DNA of 64,000 bases from Bacteroides caecimuris (lineage in GTDB: Bacteria; Bacteroidota; Bacteroidia; Bacteroidales; Bacteroidaceae). The translations under genes were made by a program, and so were the position numbers. The stretch covers positions 4,224,001 to 4,288,000 of the forward strand of contig NZ_CP015401.2 of the NCBI RefSeq assembly GCF_001688725.2, read 5' to 3'. Under the pieces are notes generated by a model. It worked only from the letters and a program-made list of their open reading frames with translations, was not told the DNA's origin and did no database searches. Positions 36,814 through 46,920 of the stretch are shown piece by piece. The stretch's first letter is position 1. Each line of letters starts with the position of its first letter.

Positions 36814-38700
36814 TCACCATCCGGGGTTCTGTTGAAGATTATCCAAAGCCGCCACTTCATCCATCGGCAGCGGATACCAATAATTACGCTTGTTAAACGT
36901 CCGCACGGCTGTCCTCACCGGAACATACTCGTAAGTAAAGTCGGTCAACTTATAAGTGCAGGCTTTTTCCACTTTCAACTGGTCGGCCGTATAAGAATGA
37001 TTGATCGGGGTTGCTTTGACACCCATGATCGGATATTCACCCTTAAACAGATCTTCAGCAATCATCCAACGGCGGATATCATACCAGCGGTGTCCTTCGA
37101 ACATCAATTCCACACCACGTTCCCGACGATAAGCTTCTCTAAAGTCAACTCCATCCGGCAATTCACCGATTCCGGCTCTTACGCGGATTTTATTCAAAGC
37201 CTGGCGGGCCGACATCGTACAACCCGTAACGACTGCATCCGGATCACCTGTCGCTTCGTATGAAGCCTCTGCCATATCCAGATAAACTTGGGAAACACGA
37301 ATGTACACAGCCACCAAACGATATAATTGGAAACCAGCTTCGCCAAACAAAGGTACACTTGCTTCCGGCCAGATGAACTTCTTACACATATATCCGGTCT
37401 GTTGAGAGCCTCTCGTAAACTGATTGGTAGAAATGAAGTTCTCGGAGTAGCCGCCCGAATAAGTAGTCAGATAATAAGGAACACCCTGTAAATTCTTTCC
37501 CCATTGCTCACCGGGCACGAGGATATTATTCGTGAAGCGAGGATCTCTATCCGAGTAAGGATTGGTAGTCTTTACCGCATCATAACCGGAACGCGGATCA
37601 GTGATCGGATAGTAGTTGCCGTCAGCTCCCTTACGTTCGTACATATCTACCGCATTTTGTGTCGGAGCATTATAAGGAGTACCCTCGGCACCGGTTTTAT
37701 TATCATATGGTTGTGTCAGCCATTGCGCTCTGACGAAAGCAGACCAGTTGCCATGATGCCAACGCAGGAACCATAAGTATTCCGGCTGTGCGAATTGATT
37801 GGAATTAGGCATTAATTGAATACTACGATATTCGTCGTGATTCATCAAGCGATAATATTCGTGGCTTTCAATAGCGTTGATCGCCTTTTGCGCACTACGG
37901 GCAGCTTCGGCAGCCATCTCTTTTCCATATCCTTTGTTTTCAATAGAATTCAAGTCGTTCTGCATCAAAGGGCTGGCAGCATAAAGCTGTGTCATCGCTT
38001 TTAATGCCATGGCGCTTACTCTGTCAGGCCGTCCATGTTCCTCGTCAGGCCAGCTTATAGGTAAATATTCAATGGCTTTATCCAAGTCTGTCTGCATCCA
38101 AGCATTGGATTCCTGATAAGTTTTACGGGGAAAGTCAAAGTCGTCCGATGCTCCCCAAAGCTGGTCAAAGATGGGCATTCCGCCATATCGTTTGATAATC
38201 TCAAAATAGAAGTAGGCACGCAGGAAATGAGCCTGTCCCAACAGTTTTCTCCTTTGATCGTCTGTGATGGATTTCACTTGATCTACTCCGCTAATTACAC
38301 GGTTCACGATACGAAGTCCGGTATAAGCACGAGAAATAGCACTTTTGAAATTCTTCCCATCACTTTTACTTCCTATTTCGAAACGTGTACCGGCATTCTC
38401 CAGCCAGTTACCTGCATTGACAAACTTCGACGGATCATCATCGCGAACGGATGCATATTCATCCGATAAATTACCTACCGTTACGCATGTATTCGAATAA
38501 GAGTTGATACCATGTGTAAAGATTAATATATCATCATTTTGAAAGATGCGGTCCATGAACCCTAACAAACTGCTATAATCTTTATAAACATCATCTTCGG
38601 AAAGTCCGTCATCGGGAGAGCGGTCCAGATAGTCCTCACAACTTCCTACAAACAAACCCAACAGAATGATCCATATCCAATTCAACTTATGTTTTCTCAT
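36814..38700 (-). CDS. SusD-like lipoprotein (first pair of the 31-48 kb locus)
   Basis: The ATG at 38700 (MRKHKLNWIWIILLG) gives a signal with lipobox VGSC; the upstream in-frame ATG at 38724 would overlap the SusC stop. The 628-residue product has SusD features: GQAHFLRAYFYFEIIKRYGGMPIF, the VELMFEGHRWYDIRRWMI block and the terminal YPLPMDEVAALDNLQQNPGW. It partners the SusC-like gene ending at 38721. Confidence 0.94.
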   Translation of the reverse strand: MRKHKLNWIWIILLGLFVGSCEDYLDRSPDDGLSEDDVYKDYSSLLGFMDRIFQNDDILIFTHGINSYSNTCVTVGNLSDEYASVRDDDPSKFVNAGNWLENAGTRFEIGSKSDGKNFKSAISRAYTGLRIVNRVISGVDQVKSITDDQRRKLLGQAHFLRAYFYFEIIKRYGGMPIFDQLWGASDDFDFPRKTYQESNAWMQTDLDKAIEYLPISWPDEEHGRPDRVSAMALKAMTQLYAASPLMQNDLNSIENKGYGKEMAAEAARSAQKAINAIESHEYYRLMNHDEYRSIQLMPNSNQFAQPEYLWFLRWHHGNWSAFVRAQWLTQPYDNKTGAEGTPYNAPTQNAVDMYERKGADGNYYPITDPRSGYDAVKTTNPYSDRDPRFTNNILVPGEQWGKNLQGVPYYLTTYSGGYSENFISTNQFTRGSQQTGYMCKKFIWPEASVPLFGEAGFQLYRLVAVYIRVSQVYLDMAEASYEATGDPDAVVTGCTMSARQALNKIRVRAGIGELPDGVDFREAYRRERGVELMFEGHRWYDIRRWMIAEDLFKGEYPIMGVKATPINHSYTADQLKVEKACTYKLTDFTYEYVPVRTAVRTFNKRNYWYPLPMDEVAALDNLQQNPGW

Positions 38701-38720
38701 ATCAGTAAATTTAAAGTGTC

Positions 38721-41700
38721 TCATAATCCTAATCTAAAACCAATGTTATAACGTCTCACCATCGGATAAACATTCTGTCCCGAATGTTCGGGGTCACGGC
38801 GGGAATCACCTTTTGAGAACGTCAACAGATTGCTGCCATTAACATATACTTGCAGTTTTGTCAGACGTAAAGGCTGCAACCAACGTTTCGGAATCTGATA
38901 ATTCACTTCCAGGTTCTTCAAACGAAGATAAGCATGGTTGGTATATGTGTATGTACTGGCCACCGAATTATAACTTCTCTGAACATGAATACTGGGGCGA
39001 ACCGGACCGCTTTGAATCGGAGCATCGGCTGTCCATGTATTCAACGTATTCGGTTGAGCCTTGATATTACCTTCCGGGAAGTCCCATAAATAGGAAGGAA
39101 TTGCTTCTTTATAAACATCCATAGCACTGTACCACAACATATTAAATCCGATTCCTTTGTAAGAACCTCCCAATGTAAATCCGAGGGTAGTGGTCGGATA
39201 GTTCAGGTTTTTCATCGGAACCATATCCTTGGCATCAATCATACCGTCTCCATTATAATCGATGTAGTACAAGTCTCCCGGAATCAGCGTGTTGTGTGTA
39301 CCATTGGCAATAGTGGACTGCGCCGAGTTATAAATATCATCCAATGACTGGAAGTTTCCCGTTGCCAAGTATTTGTTCACATATCCGATTGACTTTCCGG
39401 CTTTTTTCAAATATTCGCTCTGATTCTTCGGGTCATCAATAAAGACAACACGGTTCTCACTGGCTGCAAAATTAAACTTCGCGTAATAATTAAACTTTCC
39501 GATACGGTCGTTCCAGGCAATATCCAATTCAAGACCGTGATTTTTAGTCTTACCCAGATTCACCTGCGGAAAAGCAATACCACTATCGGCCCATGACGGA
39601 ATCGTATTACGTGCCATCAAAATGTTATTACGCTTTTCATCGAACAAGTCCACAGTAAAGTTTAGTTTACCCCACAAACCTATTTCGATACCGATATTCT
39701 GCTTAATAGATTCTTCCCAGGTAGCATCGGGGTCGGCCAGTTTCCCTTCTTTGTACAAAGGTCCCCAATTACTGGTCTGATATTTACCAAACTGCGCATT
39801 GGCAGATAGTTGCTCAAACTTCTGAATATAGTTGAAACGGGTAGCACCTTTATCATTACCAACTACTCCATACGAATAGCGCACTTTCAGGTTGGTCAGT
39901 ACACCTTTGGTCAATTTCTTCACCCATGGTTCTTCACTGATGCGCCAACCGATAGAAGCGGACGGAAAGAAACCGAAACGGCGTCCCGGAGCAAATTTTT
40001 CCGAACCAGTGTAGGCACCGTTAAATTCAGCAAGATAACGCTCTTTGAAGTTGTAAGTGACACGGCCTACCCAGTCTTCTTCGTAAGCCGGGAAGCTCAT
40101 CACACCCGAATTAGCAGTATTGGTTGATTCGTTCATCTTACGGTTAAATACAAATAAGGCACTTACATCGTGATCGCCAAACTGACGACTATAATTCAAT
40201 GCTAATTCGTAATAAAGTTTACGTCCGTAAGCCTTGAAACCGTCATAAACACCACCAACAGGCAAATCTCCGAGAGCATTTTCATCCGGATAGCGTTTCT
40301 CGGTATAATTATAAGTAATTGTTCCGTCAGCATTATAAATAGGATTGGCGTAATCATACACACGATTAATACGAATATGCGTACGCTGGGCAACCAAATC
40401 GTCCTTACCTAAAATCTTACCCGGCATGATCTGGGTAGTCCATGAAGAAGAAGTAGTGTAAGACAATGATGCTTTCAATGACAGTCCCTTTGTAATAAAA
40501 TCCAGCTTCTGATTCAAGATTACATCGTAGAAACCTTGATGTTGCTTAATATTACGACTACCTCCTTCATTCATCAGACAGGCTATATTTTGATCGGAGC
40601 TTAACCCGTCTCCCCATATTCCATTACTATATTTAATCGGAAATTCATTACTTGGAGCCGTAAAGAACGTTTTAAAAAAGCGTTCATCCGGAGAATCGAC
40701 ATTCTCATAATAAGACGGTTGGTTCTGATACCCCATCTTACCCGCCACATTAAATGACAATTTGGTGGTACTTGTTATATTGAAGTCGAAATTACTACGC
40801 CAGTTATAACGACGATAAGAGAAGGAAGGATCGAAATCCTCTTGTTTGGTAGTATTAAAAATATCTCCGTCATGCAAATAACCCAAAGATACGAAATAAC
40901 TCATTTTCTTCGTACCACCGCGTACATTAAGATTATAAGCCTGTTCATAACCTACATTCTTTACCAGTTCTTTCCACCAGTCCACTTCGGGAAAGACATC
41001 GTTATACGGACCGTAATTTCCGGTAGCATACGCATTTTCCCATGCGGTAATGGTAGATTCGGGCATCATTGCTCCCCAGTTACCATCATTAGCCTGTGCC
41101 CTGTTATACTGTTTCATAGAGGTCACATAGTCAGACCATTCAGGAGCAGCAGAAGGTTGTTTAAAACCGAAGTTAGCTGTGAATGATATTTCCGGCTTCT
41201 GTTCGAGTCCGCGTTTGGTTGTCAGCAAGATCACACCGTTCGCACCTTTCACACCGTAAACCGCAGTTGCCGAAGCGTCTTTCAGTACGGAAATAGATTC
41301 GATTTCATTCACATCTACATCGTTGAAGTCACGTTCGATACCATCCACCAATACCAGTGGCTCCGCTTCTCCCCAGGTAGACTTACCACGAATCAATAAA
41401 GAAGCCTTATCAGCTCCCGGCTTTGAAGTGGAATTGATGGCAACCACACCCGGCATCTGACCTTGCAAAGCTTCGGAAACGGAGTTCACGCTACCTATCT
41501 TTAATAAATCATCTCCTTTTGCAGTAGCAATGGAACCGACACTGGATACCTTTTTCTGTACACCGTATCCAACCACTACCACTTCTTCCAGTGTCTCCGT
41601 ATCTTCTCCTAAAGAGATTACTCCTAAAGTCGTTTTATTCTTTAAATCCAGTTCCAGAGTTTTATACCCCACATAAGAAATGACAAGTATGTCTCCTTTC

Positions 41701-41915
41701 GATGCCTTCACAGTAAAATTACCGTCAAAATCAGTAATCGTACCGCTTCCCGTACCTTTCACGCGAACACTGACGCCAATCATCGGTTCACCAGATACTG
41801 CATCCTTCACTTGTCCCTTCCAATAATCCTGTTGTGCCTGCACGTCCAGCGCACAAAACAAAAAGCAACAAAGACATAAGAAAGAAAAATAAAGTCTGTC
41901 TCTTCTCATAAACAT
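38721..41915 (-). CDS. SusC-like TonB-dependent transporter (first pair of the 31-48 kb locus)
   Basis: This 1064-residue protein has a signal peptide (ending VQAQ), a carboxypeptidase-regulatory-like domain (GQVKDAVSGEPMIGVSVRVKG), the EVVVVGYGV segment, a plug (VSEALQGQMPGVVAI, IRGKSTWGEAEPLVLVDGIE) and a barrel ending IGFRLGL. Starts at 41915 and 41909 are both possible. A 134-bp gap separates it from the GH43 stop, and no perfect -7 box is seen there, so it is probably read from upstream. Confidence 0.95.
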   Translation of the reverse strand: MFMRRDRLYFSFLCLCCFLFCALDVQAQQDYWKGQVKDAVSGEPMIGVSVRVKGTGSGTITDFDGNFTVKASKGDILVISYVGYKTLELDLKNKTTLGVISLGEDTETLEEVVVVGYGVQKKVSSVGSIATAKGDDLLKIGSVNSVSEALQGQMPGVVAINSTSKPGADKASLLIRGKSTWGEAEPLVLVDGIERDFNDVDVNEIESISVLKDASATAVYGVKGANGVILLTTKRGLEQKPEISFTANFGFKQPSAAPEWSDYVTSMKQYNRAQANDGNWGAMMPESTITAWENAYATGNYGPYNDVFPEVDWWKELVKNVGYEQAYNLNVRGGTKKMSYFVSLGYLHDGDIFNTTKQEDFDPSFSYRRYNWRSNFDFNITSTTKLSFNVAGKMGYQNQPSYYENVDSPDERFFKTFFTAPSNEFPIKYSNGIWGDGLSSDQNIACLMNEGGSRNIKQHQGFYDVILNQKLDFITKGLSLKASLSYTTSSSWTTQIMPGKILGKDDLVAQRTHIRINRVYDYANPIYNADGTITYNYTEKRYPDENALGDLPVGGVYDGFKAYGRKLYYELALNYSRQFGDHDVSALFVFNRKMNESTNTANSGVMSFPAYEEDWVGRVTYNFKERYLAEFNGAYTGSEKFAPGRRFGFFPSASIGWRISEEPWVKKLTKGVLTNLKVRYSYGVVGNDKGATRFNYIQKFEQLSANAQFGKYQTSNWGPLYKEGKLADPDATWEESIKQNIGIEIGLWGKLNFTVDLFDEKRNNILMARNTIPSWADSGIAFPQVNLGKTKNHGLELDIAWNDRIGKFNYYAKFNFAASENRVVFIDDPKNQSEYLKKAGKSIGYVNKYLATGNFQSLDDIYNSAQSTIANGTHNTLIPGDLYYIDYNGDGMIDAKDMVPMKNLNYPTTTLGFTLGGSYKGIGFNMLWYSAMDVYKEAIPSYLWDFPEGNIKAQPNTLNTWTADAPIQSGPVRPSIHVQRSYNSVASTYTYTNHAYLRLKNLEVNYQIPKRWLQPLRLTKLQVYVNGSNLLTFSKGDSRRDPEHSGQNVYPMVRRYNIGFRLGL

Positions 41916-42049
41916 TATTTTTAACTGTTAACAAATTCTTTATCTCAAGACACAAATTAAGCGGGAAAATCTTCAAATGAAAAGGAAGATTATCCTCAAA
42001 ACCCGTACAAATGTGCAAAATAGATTTCTCTACTACATTTCTGAACAAA

Positions 42050-43036
42050 TCATTTCCACATTGGCTTTATGACGTGCTCTTTGTCTACGGTGATGTTGTA
42101 TATGCCATCGTTTCCTTTCTTCAGGATGAGCGGAACAATACGTGTTTTACGAGGGGACACGGTGGAATCTGAACGATGAACGTGGTAAACATAGTAATAT
42201 TTTCCATCCAGCCCTTTAAATACATCTCCATGTCCTGATCCGTTTTCTCCTACGAGGCTGCGATGAATGATCGGACTGTTCGGATGTTTCTTCCACGGAC
42301 CGAAAGGGGAAGAAGCAGTAGCATAGCCTACCGAATAGTCGATATTCATAAAATGATTGGCAGAATAGAAGAGGTAATATACCCCGTCCCACTTCATAAC
42401 AGTCGGTCCTTCCATCACCGGTGCAGACTTATAGTTCGGAGTCTTTTCCCAAGGCTCCGTACAGTCCAGACATTGTTTCAATGTTTCCGGTTTGATACTT
42501 CCTTTCTTTATGTCAAACTCGGCTACCCAAAGGTAATTTCCTTTATTAAAGCGGACATGATATAGGTAGTATTTCCCATCATCATCCTTAAATAGGAAAG
42601 AGTCTATATTCTTAGCAGAAGCGTCTATCGGCTTGACTTCCTTCTGACGAAAAGGTCCGAATACCGATTTTGAGGAAGCAATTACTGTTTGCTCATTAGC
42701 AGTATAAGTGAAATAATAAGTTCTTTTATCCTTAAAGTATTGAGGTGCCCAGAAGCCTTTTTCACCATACGTTCGATCTCCTTTCCGCAGAATCAGTTGC
42801 AGGGAACTGCCATCAGGCACCGTCCAATGCTCCAGATCGGTCGATTCGAGGATAGCAAAGCCCTGTGGTTCCTGATTGCGTGTGCCGGTGAGGTAATACT
42901 TGCCGTTTTCCACAAAGATAGTGGGATCGGCATACATAATTTCTTTCCAATCATCAGCATGCAATTGGAAGGCAGACATAAATGTCACTCCTAGAACAAG
43001 TGTTACCCGTGATAAGATTTTATTAAATGTATTCAT
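42050..43036 (-). CDS. GH43 glycosidase (secreted)
   Basis: This 328-residue single-domain protein has a signal peptide (ending LHAD) and the complete GH43 triad: Asp37 in MYADPTIF (base), Asp145 in KNIDSFLFKDDDGKYYLYH (pKa modulator) and Glu209 in PVMEGPTVMKWDG (acid). GFWAPQY and the GHGDVFKG calcium/His region are also present. GH43 enzymes act mainly on alpha-L-arabinofuranosides or beta-xylosides. It lies within the sulfatase-SusCD operon. The exact linkage is not predictable here. Confidence 0.92.
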   Translation of the reverse strand: MNTFNKILSRVTLVLGVTFMSAFQLHADDWKEIMYADPTIFVENGKYYLTGTRNQEPQGFAILESTDLEHWTVPDGSSLQLILRKGDRTYGEKGFWAPQYFKDKRTYYFTYTANEQTVIASSKSVFGPFRQKEVKPIDASAKNIDSFLFKDDDGKYYLYHVRFNKGNYLWVAEFDIKKGSIKPETLKQCLDCTEPWEKTPNYKSAPVMEGPTVMKWDGVYYLFYSANHFMNIDYSVGYATASSPFGPWKKHPNSPIIHRSLVGENGSGHGDVFKGLDGKYYYVYHVHRSDSTVSPRKTRIVPLILKKGNDGIYNITVDKEHVIKPMWK

Positions 43037-43071
43037 CAGTCTGTATCTTATTAATTGTTATACCATTTTTA

Positions 43072-44703
43072 TCAATTCAGCTCCCATGCCAGGCGAGGTT
43101 GCTCACCGTTAAGATTCCATATAGAGGCATCCCAGTCGAGAGCACGAATGGCTTCCATCAGGTTATTGATGGTAGTCAAGCCGTTATAACGATCTACCGT
43201 AGTAATTGCACCTACGTTTACACTAGCTTGGTCAGGCAGTGCGGGATTACCAGAGAAAACACATTCCATAGCCGGGTTAGCGTAACAGGAATAAGCCACA
43301 TTCTGACTGTACCGTCCACATACCTTACCCGATTTGGGGGCAGCTTGAGAGAATAAATATGTGTTCCATGCTACACAGTGATGAACAGTAATGCCGGACC
43401 CTGTTGTGTTATTGGCGTTACCCATGATACCTCCCACCTGATTTTGTGCAGATACATCACAGTCGCTCCAGCAGTAGGATATGGCAGAAGTAGTAGAAGC
43501 ACCGGAAATAGGTTGTACCCATCCGGCAATACCACCGCCCGGATTAGCCACAACCATAGGAACTGCTTTCATCACTCCATGAGAATAACAATGAGAAATA
43601 GTACTTCCAAGCAACCGGCTGGCAATACCGCCGACGCACGACTGGGTAGTAATATCACCCACATGATAGCATTGTTCTATAGAAGCTCCTTCACGCACCT
43701 CACCGCAGATACCACCTGCCGACCACAATGCAGTAATCTTCGTTTCCGAACCACATTGATAAATCTTGCTGTCTGCCCCGTGAAGTCGCCCACAGATGCC
43801 GCCCGCTTGACCGTCATCCCATGCAGCATTGCCCGAAGTCAAACTGATAGTACCCGATACCCGAACGTTCTCCACTATACCCGCACCGGAAACATTACCT
43901 GCCTGACCAGCGACAATACCCGTAAGTTTTTTATTGGCAGTGACTTGTGCATTTGTAAAAGTAACATTGGCACATCGCCCTGTCAACATACCGAAGAAAC
44001 CCTGATAACCGGATGAAGAAGATGTTATTTTCAGATTACTAATGGCGTGTCCACAACCATCAAAGTCCACCGGCTTGGCTGCAGTGGCTTCCACAGGAGT
44101 CCAGTCCATGCCTTGCAGATCGATATCTGCACCCAGACGTACATAGGTAATCTGCCCCTCCTTGAGGTATTCACCGAGCTTGGCCAAATCCTTGGCCGCA
44201 GTGATGATATACGGATTACCGATACCACCCTGCTTTTGTTGCAGATAGAAGGTCATAGTACTCTTCTCTTCGTTGACGGCAAGATTTTCGGATTTCAGTT
44301 TCAGACCGAGCACATATTTCTTGGTGTTGTCCAATGTAGTAAGATCGTGGAAACGCAGACCGACAGTGTGCAACACATCGTCACCCTTGAAATCGAGACT
44401 ATTGACATCAAGGTCATAGTTAGCCGCAGGCAATAGTGTGTATTCCTCGCCAAATGAGTGAGCATCAACTACTGCAAATTCCACTTTCGCTTCCTTTTCA
44501 CAATGGCTCTTTTCTACCATAATGGTATATTCATATTCCGGCTCATCCAGATACAACTCATACTTACCTGTTTGATAAAGTGACAAGGTTATATCCGAAT
44601 AGGTAACTTCAGCCTTTTCCGGCTGTGTCAGATCCATGACTTCTCCACATGAAATCAACGAAAACGCCATTAACGACAGGGCGATAGGAATATATCTTTT
44701 CAT
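43072..44703 (-). CDS. GLUG-repeat surface lipoprotein with DUF1735-like N-terminus
   Basis: This 543-residue lipoprotein has a lipobox (LISC). The first part, to about residue 155, looks like the DUF1735 beta-sandwich (YSDITLSLYQTGKYELYLDEPEYEY). The rest is a run of GLUG-type repeats (GGICGRLHGADSKIYQC, GGICGEVREGASIEQCYHVG, GGIASRLLGSTISHCYSHG, GGIMGNANNTTGSG), which fold as a right-handed beta-helix. No catalytic residues are recognisable. In this operon position it should be a surface binding protein for the glycan. GLUG repeats are better known from adhesins, so the combination is unusual. Confidence 0.8.
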   Translation of the reverse strand: MKRYIPIALSLMAFSLISCGEVMDLTQPEKAEVTYSDITLSLYQTGKYELYLDEPEYEYTIMVEKSHCEKEAKVEFAVVDAHSFGEEYTLLPAANYDLDVNSLDFKGDDVLHTVGLRFHDLTTLDNTKKYVLGLKLKSENLAVNEEKSTMTFYLQQKQGGIGNPYIITAAKDLAKLGEYLKEGQITYVRLGADIDLQGMDWTPVEATAAKPVDFDGCGHAISNLKITSSSSGYQGFFGMLTGRCANVTFTNAQVTANKKLTGIVAGQAGNVSGAGIVENVRVSGTISLTSGNAAWDDGQAGGICGRLHGADSKIYQCGSETKITALWSAGGICGEVREGASIEQCYHVGDITTQSCVGGIASRLLGSTISHCYSHGVMKAVPMVVANPGGGIAGWVQPISGASTTSAISYCWSDCDVSAQNQVGGIMGNANNTTGSGITVHHCVAWNTYLFSQAAPKSGKVCGRYSQNVAYSCYANPAMECVFSGNPALPDQASVNVGAITTVDRYNGLTTINNLMEAIRALDWDASIWNLNGEQPRLAWELN

Positions 44704-44722
44704 AATTCAATTCTTTTAATGA

Positions 44723-45127
44723 TTAAAAAGCAGGAACAATCACACCCACATTGTCTCCTGACAACCAAACTTTATCTCCATCTATACGAACTACCTCCAT
44801 CTCCATCCCTTCTTTGAGGAAAGAAACTCCTTGGAATGAGAATTCAGCCTTTATCTTTTGACCCACAGCCGTGGGCTTCCCGTCAAACTTCACATGAATG
44901 TATTTGCTTTGATCCGAATTTTGCAGGCGATAAGTCAACCGTTTAGGATTAATTGCAGCCTGAAGTTGTTCCTGTTCTGTAAAAGTACAAATTCCATCCA
45001 AACTATAAAACCCAACTTCGGTATATCCTGCTATATTCTTCTTATCAACCCCGTTTTCGGCATATTCCGTCTCCGCACAAGAGGTGAAAACCAACAAACA
45101 TACCAACACTACATATATTACTTTCAT
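44723..45127 (-). CDS. Small lipoprotein of unknown function (134 aa)
   Basis: It has a signal peptide and lipobox (VFTSC) followed by about 115 residues with alternating hydrophobic pattern (LTYRLQNSDQSKYIHVKF, MEMEVVRIDGDKVWL), suggesting one small beta-barrel or sandwich domain. I do not recognise a family. It sits between the clan GH-A hydrolase (21-bp gap) and the GLUG lipoprotein (19-bp gap), so it is co-transcribed. A small accessory glycan-binding protein is a guess from position. Confidence 0.75.
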   Translation of the reverse strand: MKVIYVVLVCLLVFTSCAETEYAENGVDKKNIAGYTEVGFYSLDGICTFTEQEQLQAAINPKRLTYRLQNSDQSKYIHVKFDGKPTAVGQKIKAEFSFQGVSFLKEGMEMEVVRIDGDKVWLSGDNVGVIVPAF

Positions 45128-45148
45128 AAGCGAATAGATTTAAGATAA

Positions 45149-46807
45149 TTACTTTCTAACAGTTGTCGACAATATTTCCACCGACCCATCCTTATAAGTC
45201 ACTTCGGCGGTAAGTATTTGTCCGTTCAGATTCTTATTCACTATATTGATTTCCTGTCCATCCAGCTTTACTTTATAAGATGAGACATCAGCCGGCAAAT
45301 TTAATAGTTGTACTAACATATATTCATCCACTTGTTGATATTTCAACAAAGGAAACTTTCCTGTTACAGACTTGGTCTTAACATCATCCTTCCACAACAC
45401 GGCATCATCCGATTTCAGCAATGCTACATGGTAGGCAGTTCCGGGAACAAGATTTTCAACCAATGTATAGTCATTCTCCGAATCAAGCGACCGACGTGCT
45501 ACCTCTGTTCCATTTTCATCTGTTACTAACAATATACCTGTTTTATCGGCTCCATTTCCCCAACGAATGAACAATTCCCGTTGTCCTCCGACAAGGCTGG
45601 AAACTGCCAATCCATCCCGGGCAGCGATGAAATCGGGATACAGCAATGGATTGGGATTGTAGAATCCGTCTGCATCCAGTCCTAAATAACGGGAAAAATA
45701 AATTCCTCCAAGTTCCCACATTTCAGTCTTCGCATCGTAAACAGCTCTCGCTCCACCGGGAACCACACTAAAACGTCCGGTAATGACATACGTATCATAT
45801 TTCTTGAATACCTCATAAAAAGTTTTATACCAATTCTTCGGATACCAGGAATAACTCTCAAAAAGGCTCTTGAACTCGGTTGCACTGACTGGTGTACCGG
45901 TGTTAGCTTTTTCGGCTATCAGATTAAGGTATTCGTAAATTTTCATCCCGGCCGTATAACCATGCTTGGTTCCCCATTCTCCCAGTGCGTCGGCTACATG
46001 AGGATTTAAAGCACGTACCATAGAGAACTCCGTGCAAATCAATTTCTTTGTTACATCATATTTATCGCGGATAATACGGAAATCATCTTCCGCCTGGTTG
46101 ATTTTCAATGCGTGAACGTGTAAGTCGAGCCCTACAACATTAGGATTGTTATTAACCACAGAGACTACCGCAGGTACCGTTTCGCTCTTCGGCAATTCGG
46201 ATACACGGTTCAATGCCCCGGCATAAATATCAAAAGTCCATCCATTAGCCTGTTTCCAGGTAGTCAGCCGATTGGCAAACTCATTCAGAAATGCCCGATA
46301 ATCCTCACCGTCCGCATGACAGAGATCGGTGTCCAATGCATTCTCCCATTCCGGTTCGTTACCCATGACAAGTATTTCAATATTCTTCGCCATATCATAG
46401 GTTTTCAGTAATACTTCCGTTGCCTGAAATATGTACTCCATCTCCTTAGTTCCTACTTTGGGAACCGTGTCGGTATATAATTCAAAAGGTATTTTCAGGC
46501 TCAATATAAATTTCACACGGTCGCCCAAGGCTTTCTTGGCCTGAATAAATTTCAGTGTAGGAATATGTGTCTTGATGGCATTTTCTTTCACGCCTACAAT
46601 CTTCCCGTTTTCATTTTGAAGAAACAGATTGGGGATATTGACAAATCCTCTCACCCAAGTCACTTTCGACTGTTTCAACATCTCTATTTCCGTAATCGGG
46701 TAATCTATATTTTCATTATAGTTCGCCCCCAAATCCTGCGCCTTTGTTCCCATCGAACATAAGAACAGCAATACAAACATTAAAAAAGCTTTCATTTTCA
46801 TATACAT
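45149..46807 (-). CDS. Putative clan GH-A glycoside hydrolase (family not assigned)
   Basis: This 552-residue protein has a signal peptide (ending GTKAQ), then a (beta/alpha)8 barrel (about residues 30-400) and a C-terminal beta-sandwich (about 420-552). Two carboxylates stand where clan GH-A enzymes have them: Glu151 in ILVMGNEPEW after strand 4 (acid/base) and Glu260 in LICTEFSMVRA after strand 7 (nucleophile). I cannot match it to a named family; GH39-, GH5- or GH30-related folds are possible. Start codons are possible at residues 1, 3 and 5. It has its own -7 box and is the second gene after the sulfatase. Confidence 0.75.
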   Translation of the reverse strand: MYMKMKAFLMFVLLFLCSMGTKAQDLGANYNENIDYPITEIEMLKQSKVTWVRGFVNIPNLFLQNENGKIVGVKENAIKTHIPTLKFIQAKKALGDRVKFILSLKIPFELYTDTVPKVGTKEMEYIFQATEVLLKTYDMAKNIEILVMGNEPEWENALDTDLCHADGEDYRAFLNEFANRLTTWKQANGWTFDIYAGALNRVSELPKSETVPAVVSVVNNNPNVVGLDLHVHALKINQAEDDFRIIRDKYDVTKKLICTEFSMVRALNPHVADALGEWGTKHGYTAGMKIYEYLNLIAEKANTGTPVSATEFKSLFESYSWYPKNWYKTFYEVFKKYDTYVITGRFSVVPGGARAVYDAKTEMWELGGIYFSRYLGLDADGFYNPNPLLYPDFIAARDGLAVSSLVGGQRELFIRWGNGADKTGILLVTDENGTEVARRSLDSENDYTLVENLVPGTAYHVALLKSDDAVLWKDDVKTKSVTGKFPLLKYQQVDEYMLVQLLNLPADVSSYKVKLDGQEINIVNKNLNGQILTAEVTYKDGSVEILSTTVRK

Positions 46808-46840
46808 ACTTCAAGGTTAATTGTCCGACATCGAACAGAA

Positions 46841-46848
46841 CAAAGGTA
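46841..46848 (-). promoter_or_regulatory. -7 box before the clan GH-A hydrolase
   Basis: The minus strand reads TACCTTTG, a perfect -7 consensus about 35 bp before the start codon, in the 113-bp gap after the sulfatase. It may allow the rest of the operon to be read independently of the sulfatase. No clear -33 box is visible. Confidence 0.5.
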
Positions 46849-46920
46849 GAGAAATAAACTCCGGTAGAATAGAACGATTGTTTTATCAACGGGATTTATG
46901 TTCAGAATAAACATTTGACC

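Noticed and set aside
41968..41991. Terminator between GH43 and the SusC gene
   Set aside because: The stem is only 7 bp with no proper T-run, so read-through into SusC is more likely.
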